A model generated the notes under the pieces. The model had not been told where the DNA came from. It saw only the letters and a program-made list of their open reading frames with translations, and made no database searches. The translations under genes were made by a program, and so were the position numbers. A stretch of DNA of 64,000 bases from Brachybacterium saurashtrense (GTDB taxonomy: Bacteria > Actinomycetota > Actinomycetes > Actinomycetales > Dermabacteraceae), in assembly GCF_003355475.1 (NCBI RefSeq), contig NZ_CP031356.1:3534001-3598000 (forward strand), in the 5' to 3' direction. Below, in pieces: positions 42,709 through 51,100 of this stretch. How positions within the stretch are numbered: the first letter of the stretch is position 1; the number at the start of each line of letters is the position of its first letter.

Positions 42709-43659
42709 TCAGCCCTTGATGGCGCCGGTGATGACGCCCTTGGAGAAGTACTTCTGGAGGAAGGGGTAGACCAGGACGATCGGTGCCAGCGCCACGACGA
42801 CGACGGCCATCTTGATGGACTGTGGGGGAGGGGTCTGCTGGACGCCGAGCTGGTCGGCGGTGAGGGAGGTGCCCTGGATGACGTAGCTGCGCAGGATCAT
42901 CTGGATCGGCCAGAGCGTCTGATCGTTGATGTAGAGCATCGCGTTGAAGAACGCGTTCCAGAATCCGACGGCGTAGAAGAGGCCGATCACGGCGATGACC
43001 GCTTTCGACAGGGGGAGCACCACCGTGCGCAGGATCCGGAAGTCGCTGGCGCCGTCGATGCGCGCCGCCTCCGTCAGCTCGGCTGGGATGCCCATGAAGA
43101 AGGACCGCATGACGATGAAGTTGAAGCCGGCGAACACCCCGGGCAGGATCAGCGACCAGATCGAGTTCAGCAGTCCCAGCTGCTTGACCATGAGGAACAT
43201 GGGGATCAGGCCAGGGCTGAAGAACAGGGTCAGGATGATCGCCATGAGCATGAACTTCCCGCCCAGCACCGGGCGGCTGAGCGCATAGGCCATGCAGATC
43301 GTCACGAAGAGCGCGAGGAGCGTGCCCACGACGGTCACGAAGACGCTCACCCCGAGGGAGCGGAACACCAGGGGGCTGGCGAAGATCGTCCGATACGCCT
43401 CGAGGGTGGGATCGGTCGGGAACAGGACGTAGCCGCCGGCTTCCCGGATCTGCGCGCCGGAGGCGAAGGAGGTCGAGACGACCACGAGCATCGGCACGAC
43501 GACCGCCAGCGAGATCGCAGTGATGACGAAGGTCTTCGCGATGGTCAGCGGCAGGCTCGGCTTCTCCATCCAGGCGGGCCTGGACGCGGTGCCGGCGACG
43601 ACTTCCCAGAGCCGCTGGTGGATGCTGCGGTGAGAGGTGGACTGGGTGCGTGCGGTCAC
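42709..43659 (-). CDS. LplC-type carbohydrate ABC importer permease
   Basis: A 316-residue permease with six predicted helices. The EAA loop is ELTEAARIDGASDFRILRTVVLPLSKAV near residue 195, and VGFWNAFFNAMLYINDQTLWPIQMILR is typical of LplC/YtcP-type subunits. The end QKYFSKGVITGAIKG is the usual terminus. The GTG start at 43659 overlaps the stop of the preceding permease gene by four bases. It works with the LplB-like permease and the LplA-like protein; an ATPase is missing here. Confidence 0.93.
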   Translation of the reverse strand: MTARTQSTSHRSIHQRLWEVVAGTASRPAWMEKPSLPLTIAKTFVITAISLAVVVPMLVVVSTSFASGAQIREAGGYVLFPTDPTLEAYRTIFASPLVFRSLGVSVFVTVVGTLLALFVTICMAYALSRPVLGGKFMLMAIILTLFFSPGLIPMFLMVKQLGLLNSIWSLILPGVFAGFNFIVMRSFFMGIPAELTEAARIDGASDFRILRTVVLPLSKAVIAVIGLFYAVGFWNAFFNAMLYINDQTLWPIQMILRSYVIQGTSLTADQLGVQQTPPPQSIKMAVVVVALAPIVLVYPFLQKYFSKGVITGAIKG

Positions 43660-44720
43660 TGGGGCCTCCCGCGGTAGATGCCGTCCTCGCCCAGAAGGTG
43701 GGCGATCTTGTTGGCCAGGACGATGAGGATCGTGCCGACGACGCCCTTGGCGAGACCTGCCGCTGCGCCGATCGACCAGTCGCCGCCGATCACGCCGGTG
43801 TAGTACGAGTAGGTGTCGAGGACTTCCGCGGTGTCTGCGCCGACGGCGTCTCGCTGGAGGATGAACTGCTCGAAGCCGACGGTGAGGATCGAACCGAGAT
43901 TCAGGATGAGCAGGAGCACGATCACGGGACGCATGCCCGGCAGGGTGATGTGCCAGGTGCGGCGGAAACGTCCCGCGCCGTCGGAGGCGGCGGACTCGTA
44001 GAGGGACTGGTCGATGGAGGCCAGGGCCGCGAGGAAGATGATCATTCCCCAGCCCGCGTCCTTCCAGGCGACCTCGGCCACGATCAGGAGCGCGAAGGTG
44101 TCGGAGTTCGTCATGAACGGGATCGGGTCCAGGCCTGAGCGGACCATCGCCTGGTTGATCAACCCCGCACCGCCCAGCATCTGCTGGAACAGTGCGATGA
44201 CCAGCACCCAGGAGAGGAAGTGGGGGAGGTAGACGATGGACTGGAACGCCTTGCGCAGTCGTTGACTCATCATCGAGTCGACGATCAGTGCGAGCAGGAT
44301 CGGCAGCGGGAAGAACAGCACCAGCTGGAACGCGGCGTAGATCAACGTGTTGCGCAGTGCGAGCAGGAACCTGTCGTCCTGGAACAGCTCGGCGAACTTC
44401 GACAGTCCGACGAACGGAGCTTCGGTGATCGCGTAGTACGGCTGGTAGTCCTGGAAGGCGATGACGTTGCCCAGGATCGGGATGTAGAAGAACAGCAGCA
44501 GCGCCAATGCGCCGGGGATCATCAGCACCAGCATTTGCCAGTCCCGGCGCACCCGCGCCCGGAGCGTCTTCTTGGGGCGGCGGGGATGGGGGCGTGCCGA
44601 CTCGTGGTGCGTGTGCCCGACATCGACGGGGGGTCGCGGGGCGTGATCGGCGAGGGACGTGGGAGTCGACTCTGCCGAGGAGCCGGGCGGCGCTCCGGTC
44701 TGCGCAGTGCTTCGCGTCAT
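43656..44720 (-). CDS. LplB-type carbohydrate ABC importer permease
   Basis: A 354-residue permease. A polar, Pro/His-rich N-terminus of about 60 residues precedes six helices. LVLMIPGALALLLFFYIPILGNVIAFQDYQPY is the characteristic start of LplB/YtcP partners, and the EAA loop is SLYESAASDGAGRFRRTWHITLPGMRP. It is the first gene of the three-gene importer operon and has a well-formed promoter (TTTACA, 17 bases, TACTCT) in the shared control region with the sulfatase operon. The transporter probably feeds the enzymes encoded on both sides. Confidence 0.92.
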   Translation of the reverse strand: MTRSTAQTGAPPGSSAESTPTSLADHAPRPPVDVGHTHHESARPHPRRPKKTLRARVRRDWQMLVLMIPGALALLLFFYIPILGNVIAFQDYQPYYAITEAPFVGLSKFAELFQDDRFLLALRNTLIYAAFQLVLFFPLPILLALIVDSMMSQRLRKAFQSIVYLPHFLSWVLVIALFQQMLGGAGLINQAMVRSGLDPIPFMTNSDTFALLIVAEVAWKDAGWGMIIFLAALASIDQSLYESAASDGAGRFRRTWHITLPGMRPVIVLLLILNLGSILTVGFEQFILQRDAVGADTAEVLDTYSYYTGVIGGDWSIGAAAGLAKGVVGTILIVLANKIAHLLGEDGIYRGRPQ

Positions 44721-44785
44721 CTGGTGCGGTGTCCTCTCGGTCGGCCCGGAGCAGAGAGGGGTGCCGTGGGGTTCAGCGACTCTGC

Positions 44786-44841
44786 TTGACAGGATGCCCC
44801 AGAGAGTAAATGCTTTCACCGAACTTGTAAATCGGTTCACA
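44786..44841. promoter_or_regulatory. Overlapping divergent promoters with twin operators
   Basis: Minus strand: -35 TTTACA (44831-44826), 17 bases, -10 TACTCT (44808-44803), driving the LplBCA-type importer. Plus strand: -35 TTGACA (44786-44791), 17 bases, weak -10 AATGCT (44809-44814), driving the oxidoreductase-sulfatase operon. Two nearly identical operator-like sites cover both: GTAAATGCTTTCAC (44806-44819) and GTAAATCGGTTCAC (44827-44840), 11 of 14 bases identical and both partly palindromic. One sits on the minus -10, the other on its -35. This looks like joint LacI-family repression. Confidence 0.7.
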
Positions 44842-44931
44842 GATGTTGGATGCCTCTCGACGGCTGCGCGGCCGTGATGATGGAGGCACGCGCTGGAATC
44901 GGATCCCCTACTCGAAAGCGGTTCCCCTCTC

Positions 44932-46104
44932 ATGACAGACCTCCGCATCGGCATCATCGGCTTCGGCGCCCGGGGCTCCCTGTCCCGTCATGCCCATCAC
45001 CCCGGGGAGGGGTCCCGCATCACCGTCGTCGCGGATCCGAGCGAGCGCGGGAAGGAGGCGGCACGGGAGGCGCTCGGCGAGGACGTCGCGATCGTCGACG
45101 GCGTCGAGGAGCTGCTCGCCCAGCACGAGGTGGACGCCGTGATGGTGCTCGCCCCGGACTACGCCCATGCCTCCGTGGCGCTGCGCACGCTGGAGGCCGG
45201 CATCCCCACCTTCTGCGAGAAGCCGATGGCGATCACGGTGGAGGACACCGACGCGATGCTGGCGCTGGCCAAGGAGAAGCGGGCCCGGCTGTACATCGGC
45301 CACAACATGCGCCACATGCCGGTGGTGCGGCAGATGAAGGCGATCGTGGACTCGGGCCGGATCGGCCGGGTGCGGGCGATCTGGTGCCGCCACTTCGTGG
45401 GCACCGGGGGCGACTTCTACTTCAAGGACTGGCACGCCGAGCGGGCGAAGGCGACCAGCCTGCTACTGCAGAAGGGTGCGCACGACATCGACGTGATCCA
45501 CTGGCTCGCCGGCGGCTACACGCGCCGCGTCTCCGGCATCGGCGACCTCGCCGTCTACGGTGACATCACCGACCGGCGCGACAACTCGGACCGCCGCATG
45601 TGGGACTGGTTCGATGCGGACATCTGGCCGCCCACCGCCCAGAAGGAGCTCAACCCCGTGATCGACGTCGAGGACATCTCGATGATCCAGATGCGCCTGG
45701 ACAACGGTGTGCTCGCCTCGTACCAGCAGTGCCACTTCACCCCGGACTACTTCCGCAGCTACACGGTGATCGGGGACGCCGGGCGGATCGAGAACATGGG
45801 CGACGGCAGCGGTGACCAGATCCACCTGTGGGAGTCGCGCCGCTCCGGCCCGGGCCGCCCCGACGCGGTGGAGGTGATCGCCCGGGCCGAGGGCGGCCAC
45901 GGCGGCGCGGATCCGAGCCTGATCGCGGAGTTCCTGGGCTTCGTGCGCCACGGAGGCGTCACGGACGTCTCCGCCGTCGCGGCCCGGGAGGCCGTGGCCA
46001 CGGGCGTGTACGGCGCGGAGTCGATCCGCCACGACGGGATGCCGTACGACGTCCCGCCGGTGCCGGAGGACGTGCGCCGCTACTTCGACGACGGGCAGGC
46101 GTGA
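44932..46104 (+). CDS. Gfo/Idh/MocA-family oxidoreductase
   Basis: A 390-residue NAD(P)-dependent sugar oxidoreductase. The nucleotide-binding fold starts IGIIGFGARGSLSRHAHH, and the catalytic EKPMAITVEDTDAM (Glu-Lys-Pro) follows near residue 97. HNMRHMPVVRQMK and KGAHDIDVIHWLAGGYTRRVSGIG, with the His-Asp pair near residue 184, belong to the C-terminal substrate domain. Such enzymes oxidise sugars or take part in NAD-dependent glycosidic cleavage. No ribosome binding site is visible before the ATG, and an in-frame stop rules out a longer start. The gene overlaps the first sulfatase gene by four bases. Confidence 0.92.
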   Translation: MTDLRIGIIGFGARGSLSRHAHHPGEGSRITVVADPSERGKEAAREALGEDVAIVDGVEELLAQHEVDAVMVLAPDYAHASVALRTLEAGIPTFCEKPMAITVEDTDAMLALAKEKRARLYIGHNMRHMPVVRQMKAIVDSGRIGRVRAIWCRHFVGTGGDFYFKDWHAERAKATSLLLQKGAHDIDVIHWLAGGYTRRVSGIGDLAVYGDITDRRDNSDRRMWDWFDADIWPPTAQKELNPVIDVEDISMIQMRLDNGVLASYQQCHFTPDYFRSYTVIGDAGRIENMGDGSGDQIHLWESRRSGPGRPDAVEVIARAEGGHGGADPSLIAEFLGFVRHGGVTDVSAVAAREAVATGVYGAESIRHDGMPYDVPPVPEDVRRYFDDGQA

Positions 46105-47555
46105 CCGTGTCCGCGTCGGCTCGTCCCGCTGCCGTGCGACCCAACATCGTGCTCATCGTCTCCGACGACCACGGCTTCGGGGACCTGGGCTTCCGCGGCA
46201 CCGACCCGGCCGTGTCGACCCCGCACCTGGATCGTCTCGCGGCCGACGGGCGGGTCTACGACAACGCCTACGTCACCGCCCCGATCTGCAGCCCGTCCCG
46301 TGCCGGGCTCCTCACCGGCGCCCACCAGGCGCGGTGGGGCGCGCACTGGTTCACCGACTCCCGGGTGGCGCCCCCGCAGGTCCCCACCCTTCCGGAGCGG
46401 CTGCTGGAGAGCGGCTACCGCACCGGGTACTTCGGCAAGATCCACTACGGGCCCGATGAGCCCGGCAGTCGTGCCTGCCCTCCCCGGCACGGGTTCGAGA
46501 CCTCGTTCTACGGGCTCGCCGCGCAGTCGATGGGCCGCCTGCACTACCTCCACCACTCCCGCGCCCACGAGGAGGCGTACGGCGAGGCCGCGCGCGCCCA
46601 CGGCGTCTCCCCGATGTGGGAGGGGGAGGAACAGGTGGACTGCGAGCGCCATCTCACCGAGGAGTTCATCGACCGGGCGATCGGGGTCATCGACCAGCCG
46701 GATGAGCGCCCCTTCTTCGCGATGGTCGCCTTCAACGCGGTCCACAACTTCACCTGGCAGCTGCCGCAGCACGAGCTCGACGCGCGCGGCCTGCCGCAGC
46801 ACCCCGACTTCGACGCCGACGTGAGCGAGTACCTCGACTGGTACGACGGGGCCGTCGAGCCGAACCTCGAGAACGGCCGCGAGTACTACCTCGCCCAGCT
46901 CGAGATCATGGACCGCGAGATCGGCCGGCTGCGCGCGCACCTCGAGGAGCGCGGCCTCGCGGAGAACACGCTGCTGGTGTATATGACCGACAACGGCGGC
47001 TCGCACTGCAACCACGGCCGCAACACGCCGCTGCAGGGGTCGAAGTACACCCTGTTCGAGGGCGGGATCCGCACCCCGATGCTGCTCTCCTGGCCCGGTG
47101 TCATCGAGCCCGGCACGGTCTCGAGCGCGCTGGTGAGCGCCCTGGACCTCACGCCCACGTTCCTCGCCGCGGCGGGGCGCGAGGCGCCGGCGGGGGAGAT
47201 GTGCGACGGGATCGACCTGCGGCCCTCGTTCGCAGACCCGGCCGCGGAGGTGCACGACGTGCTCCACCACGACACCGGCTTCCAGTGGGCGGTGCGCACC
47301 CGGGACTGGAAGCTGCGCTGGGTGGATCCCGAGGCCCCGGAGCGGCAGGCGCTGCAGCAGGTGGAGCACACCGACATCGGCGCCGGCCTACAGCTCAGCC
47401 CCGCCACCGCCACGCTCGCCGGGCTGGACGAGACGGTGGACCTCTCCGCGCAGCACCCCGAGGTGGTGGCGGAGCTGACCGCGTGCCACGAGGCCTGGCG
47501 CACCCGGATGCGGGAGTGCGCGACGGCGCTCGCCGAGGGCGCCGCGGCGGGATGA
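46101..47555 (+). CDS. Sulfatase 1 (formylglycine type, cytoplasmic)
   Basis: A 484-residue type I sulfatase. NIVLIVSDDHGFGDLGFRG supplies the calcium-binding Asp pair, and ICSPSRAGLLTG carries Cys63 in the CxPSR motif that is oxidised to formylglycine. GYFGKIHYG (Lys, His) and VYMTDNGG (Asp, Asn) complete the site. The protein starts directly with the catalytic fold; no signal peptide is present, so it should act on imported sulfated sugars. The GTG start overlaps the oxidoreductase stop (GTGA), and the second sulfatase overlaps its end (ATGA). No formylglycine-generating enzyme is in the window. Confidence 0.94.
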   Translation: MTVSASARPAAVRPNIVLIVSDDHGFGDLGFRGTDPAVSTPHLDRLAADGRVYDNAYVTAPICSPSRAGLLTGAHQARWGAHWFTDSRVAPPQVPTLPERLLESGYRTGYFGKIHYGPDEPGSRACPPRHGFETSFYGLAAQSMGRLHYLHHSRAHEEAYGEAARAHGVSPMWEGEEQVDCERHLTEEFIDRAIGVIDQPDERPFFAMVAFNAVHNFTWQLPQHELDARGLPQHPDFDADVSEYLDWYDGAVEPNLENGREYYLAQLEIMDREIGRLRAHLEERGLAENTLLVYMTDNGGSHCNHGRNTPLQGSKYTLFEGGIRTPMLLSWPGVIEPGTVSSALVSALDLTPTFLAAAGREAPAGEMCDGIDLRPSFADPAAEVHDVLHHDTGFQWAVRTRDWKLRWVDPEAPERQALQQVEHTDIGAGLQLSPATATLAGLDETVDLSAQHPEVVAELTACHEAWRTRMRECATALAEGAAAG

Positions 47556-49105
47556 CGACGAGTAGAACGGTGAGGACGATGCCCGACAGAGACGACGCCC
47601 GCGCGCCGGGCGCGAGCCCGCGGCCGAACCTGGTGCTGGTGTGCGTGGACCAGATGCGCTTCGACGCGATGGGCTGCGCCGGCCAGGAGCACATCGACAC
47701 CCCCTCCCTGGACACGCTCGCCCGGCGCGGGAACCGCTTCACCCGCGCCTACTCCTCGACGCCCACCTGCATCCCGGCCCGGGTGGCGCTGATGACGGGC
47801 ACCGGCCCGGAGACCCACGGCCGCTACGGCTACCGCGAACGCATCGACTTCCCCGCCGCCTACCCGGTCACCCTGCCCGGCACGCTGCGCGAGCACGGCT
47901 ATCAGACCTTCGGCGTGGGGAAGATGCACGTGTGGCCCGAGCGGGCCCGCTGCGGCTTCGACGACGTGCTGCTGCACGACGGCTACCTGCACGTCTCCCG
48001 GCCCGAGCACCGCGGCGCCTCGGCGCGGGCGGACGACTACCTGCCCTGGCTGCGCGCGCAGACCGGGGACCCCTCCGCCGACTACCAGGACACGGGACTG
48101 GGCTGCAATGCGATGGTGGCCCGGCCCTGGGAGCGCGAGGAGCGCCTGCACCCCACCCGCTGGGTGGCCGATCAGTCCTTCGAGTTCCTGGGCCGGCGTG
48201 ATCCCACCCGGCCGTTCTTCCTGTACATGTCGTTCCACCGGCCGCATGCCCCGTTCGATCCTCCGGGGTGGCTGTGGGACAAGTACTCCCGTCGCGACTT
48301 CCCCGAGCGGCCGATGGGGGAGTGGGTGGAGGAGTTCGCGGAGTATCGTCGCGACGGGGACGAGGAGGCGGAGTTCGCCCACCGCTCCCGGTCGCGGCAC
48401 GAGGCGGTGAGGGCTGGCTACTACGGCAGCATCGAGTTCCTCGACTTCCAGATGCACCGGCTCACGGAGGCGCTGCACGACCAGGGCCTCGCGGAGGACA
48501 CCGCGATCCTGTTCGTCTCCGATCACGGCGAGATGCTCGGCGACCACGACCTGTACCGCAAGTCGGTCGCCTACGAGGGATCCAGCCACATCCCGTTCCT
48601 GCTCCACCTGCCGCCGCGGCTGCGCGAGCAATGGGGCCCGGCGGGGGAGGTGGAGCAGATCGTGGAGCTGCGGGACGTGATGCCCACGCTGCTGGATCTC
48701 GCCGGTGTCCCGGTGCCGGAATCGGTCACCGGCACCAGTGTGCGCCGCGCCGTGTCGGACGGGACCCCGCTGCGCGAGCACCTCCAGGGCGAGCACCTGA
48801 TCCACCAGCTGGGCGTCCACTCGATGCAGTGGATCCTCACCGAGCGCCACAAGTACGTGTGGTTCTCCGGGGACGGCCGTGAGCAGCTGTTCGACCTGGT
48901 GGAGGATCCGTACGAGTGCGTGGACCTGGCCGGTCGCGCCGAGTGCGCGCAGGAGCTGGCCCGCCATCGCGCGCTGCTGGTCGCGCACCTCGACGGCCGT
49001 GAGGAGGGGTTCGTGCAGGAGGGCGACCTGGTGCCCGGCAGGCCGCTGCGCAGCGAGGCCGAGTGGGTGCGGCAGTTCGCGGCCGACGCCTCGGCGAGGC
49101 GCTGA
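47552..49105 (+). CDS. Sulfatase 2 (formylglycine type, cytoplasmic)
   Basis: A 517-residue sulfatase of a different subgroup from its neighbour. NLVLVCVDQMRFDAMGCAG is the metal-binding start, TPTCIPARVALMTG holds Cys73 of the CxPxR motif, GVGKMHVWPERARCGFDD and LFVSDHGEMLGDHDLYRKSVAYEGSSHIPF complete the active site. The last block resembles choline-sulfatase/iduronate-sulfatase-like enzymes. No signal peptide is seen. The ATG at 47552 overlaps the previous stop; an ATG at 47579 with GTGAGGA before it is an alternative. Two sulfatases of distinct type suggest a substrate sulfated at two positions. Confidence 0.93.
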   Translation: MTTSRTVRTMPDRDDARAPGASPRPNLVLVCVDQMRFDAMGCAGQEHIDTPSLDTLARRGNRFTRAYSSTPTCIPARVALMTGTGPETHGRYGYRERIDFPAAYPVTLPGTLREHGYQTFGVGKMHVWPERARCGFDDVLLHDGYLHVSRPEHRGASARADDYLPWLRAQTGDPSADYQDTGLGCNAMVARPWEREERLHPTRWVADQSFEFLGRRDPTRPFFLYMSFHRPHAPFDPPGWLWDKYSRRDFPERPMGEWVEEFAEYRRDGDEEAEFAHRSRSRHEAVRAGYYGSIEFLDFQMHRLTEALHDQGLAEDTAILFVSDHGEMLGDHDLYRKSVAYEGSSHIPFLLHLPPRLREQWGPAGEVEQIVELRDVMPTLLDLAGVPVPESVTGTSVRRAVSDGTPLREHLQGEHLIHQLGVHSMQWILTERHKYVWFSGDGREQLFDLVEDPYECVDLAGRAECAQELARHRALLVAHLDGREEGFVQEGDLVPGRPLRSEAEWVRQFAADASARR

Positions 49106-49231
49106 GGGACGACGCCCCGCGGCGCGCTGTCGGGTGGCGGTCCCGCGGCACGTCGAGAGCCGGCGGTGCCGGGAGGTGCGGCGGGAGGTCACGCTGCCGG
49201 GCGGCGGTGCGGGGCCGCCCGGCGGCACGGG

Positions 49232-50920
49232 TCAGGCGATGCCGCGCCCGGGGTTCGCCGCGTCGGCGAGGCGCGCGGTGTTCTGCGCCGTGCGCACGGT
49301 CGCGACGGCGAACTCCAGGCCGAGGCGCAGGCCGATCAGCAGGATCACCGACGGCACCCAGCCGAAGAGGATCGCGAGGATCAGCGGCACGGGGTTGAAG
49401 CCCTGCTCGCCGGTCCACATGTCCGCGCCGAGGGCGAAGCCCATGAGGAGCCCGGTGCGGATCTGCGCGAGCCAGTACAGCCCCGCGACCACGAACGCGA
49501 GCACGTAGAGGAAGCTGGAGAACCTCACGGTCATGAAGTGCTGGAAGGAGTAGTCGAACATCGCGCGGAAGAAGCCGGCGTCCTGCGCCCAGCGGGGCAG
49601 CAGCCGCCCCTCGGGCACGGGGTGGTAGTGGTTCCGGTACTGGCCCAGCAGCCCGGCGAGGTACGGCCCGGCGCGGCTCGCGAGCACCCGCAGGGCCAGC
49701 ACGGCGAGCACGTCCCGGGCCCGACGACGCAGGAACGCGGTGCCGCGGCCGGGCCGGACGATCAGGCCGAAGGCCCGGTCGGTCACGCGGATCAGGATGA
49801 GCGCGACGGGTCTGCGCTCGGCCTCGTAGCGTGCCAGTGCCGTCTCCGCGAGGCGGCCCTGCGTGATGTCCGCGAGCAGGTGGGCGAGGTGGTGGGCGTC
49901 CTGCAGGCCCGTGTTCATGCCCTGCCCGCCCACGGGGGAGTGCACGTGCGCGGCGTCCCCGGCCAGCAGCACCGGGCCGCGGCGGAAGTGCGTCGCCACC
50001 CGGTGGTGCACCCGGTAGGCGGAGAAGCAGGCCACCTCCCGGTAGCGGATGCCGAGGTCGGCACGGGCGCCGGCCAGCGCCTCCTCCTGGTCGGGCTGCG
50101 TCTGGCCGTGCAGCCAGATCAGTCGGGCGTGGCCGCCGGGCCCCAGCGGGAACAGCAGCGCGAAGCGCTCCCGGCCGAAGGCCGTCGAGAGGGCGTTCTC
50201 CGGTGCGCCCTCGACGCCGTGCAGGTCCGCCACGCAGAAGGTCGCGTCGTCGGTGACGCCCTCGAAACCGAGGCCCAGCAGATGGCGCACCGGGGAGCTC
50301 GCCCCGTCGGCGCCGATCAGGTAGCGCGCCCGCACCCGCTGCGGCCCGTCGGGCCCCTCGAGCAGCGCCTCCACGCCGGCGGCGTCCTCGAAGGACGGAT
50401 CCGCCGGTGCGTCCGGGGCACGGGCCGGCGACCCGCCGGGACCGGGGGCCGCGTCAGCGCGCGGGACGGCCCCCTCCCGGGCGGGCCCCGGGGTGAGGGA
50501 GACCAGCCGGTGCCCGTAGGCCACCGGGGCGCCCTCGGCGGCGAGCGTCTCGGCGAGCAGGGTCTCGGTGCGGCTCTGCTCGAAGATCTGCGCGCCGGGG
50601 AACGGGGTGTCGTCCTGCTGCCGCCGCGAGAAATCGGCCCTGACCGGCCGCGCCCCACCCCGGATCTGCACCCGCAGCGCGGGCTGTGCGGCCACGAGCA
50701 CGGCATCGGCGAGCCCCAGCTGGTCGAGGATCTCCATGCTGCGGGCCCGGACCACGATCGCGCGCGACTCGCGCGTCGGCCCGGGCTTCTGGTCCACCAC
50801 GAGGGCGTGCACGCCCCGTCGGGCCAGCACCAGGCCCGCCATCAGGCCGGTGGGGCCGGCGCCGACCACGAGCACGTCGGTCTCGCTCAGCGGCGGGGGA
50901 GCTGAGGAGGGGGCGGTCAT
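49232..50920 (-). CDS. Flavin monooxygenase fused to a DUF4282 membrane domain
   Basis: A 562-residue protein. Residues 1-440 are a group A aromatic-hydroxylase-like flavoprotein: DVLVVGAGPTGLMAGLVLARRG at about residue 15, YLIGADGASSPVRHLLGL, and GDAAHVHSPVGGQGMNTGLQD with the FAD/NADPH motif. The usual thioredoxin-like C-terminal domain of PheA/MhpA enzymes is missing. Instead residues 452-550 match DUF4282 (FDYSFQHFMTVRFSSFLYVLAFVVAGLY, loop, two-part helix, RLGLEFAVATVRTAQNTARL) with two to three membrane helices. The frame is continuous with no slip, so the flavoprotein is probably tethered to the membrane. A low-complexity insert rich in Pro/Ala lies near residue 160. AGGAGG precedes the ATG at 50920. 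Substrate unknown. Confidence 0.88.
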   Translation of the reverse strand: MTAPSSAPPPLSETDVLVVGAGPTGLMAGLVLARRGVHALVVDQKPGPTRESRAIVVRARSMEILDQLGLADAVLVAAQPALRVQIRGGARPVRADFSRRQQDDTPFPGAQIFEQSRTETLLAETLAAEGAPVAYGHRLVSLTPGPAREGAVPRADAAPGPGGSPARAPDAPADPSFEDAAGVEALLEGPDGPQRVRARYLIGADGASSPVRHLLGLGFEGVTDDATFCVADLHGVEGAPENALSTAFGRERFALLFPLGPGGHARLIWLHGQTQPDQEEALAGARADLGIRYREVACFSAYRVHHRVATHFRRGPVLLAGDAAHVHSPVGGQGMNTGLQDAHHLAHLLADITQGRLAETALARYEAERRPVALILIRVTDRAFGLIVRPGRGTAFLRRRARDVLAVLALRVLASRAGPYLAGLLGQYRNHYHPVPEGRLLPRWAQDAGFFRAMFDYSFQHFMTVRFSSFLYVLAFVVAGLYWLAQIRTGLLMGFALGADMWTGEQGFNPVPLILAILFGWVPSVILLIGLRLGLEFAVATVRTAQNTARLADAANPGRGIA

Positions 50921-51064
50921 GGGACCTCCTTCGGGCGCGGCGGAGGCCGCGCACGGTCCCACGGTAGACCTCCCTGCACGGCCGGACGCCCCCGCATCAC
51001 CTCGAGGGGTGCCGGAGCGCCCGACCCGCAGGGTGGATGCCGTCGGCGAGGGCCGACGGCCATC

Positions 51065-51092
51065 GGGCCCGACGCCGTGCGGTGTCGGGCCC
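51065..51092. terminator. GC-rich hairpin after the bL31-like gene
   Basis: GGGCCCGAC at 51065-51073 pairs with GTCGGGCCC at 51084-51092, with CCG/CGG pairing inside the loop. It begins eight bases after the stop of the bL31-like gene on the minus strand. No T-run is present. Confidence 0.5.
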
Positions 51093-51100
51093 CGGCTCCG

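Noticed and set aside
49232..50920. Frame error joining two genes in the monooxygenase-DUF4282 frame
   Set aside because: No frame change is needed, there is no internal stop, and no ribosome binding site with ATG or GTG is evident at the domain border near residue 450.
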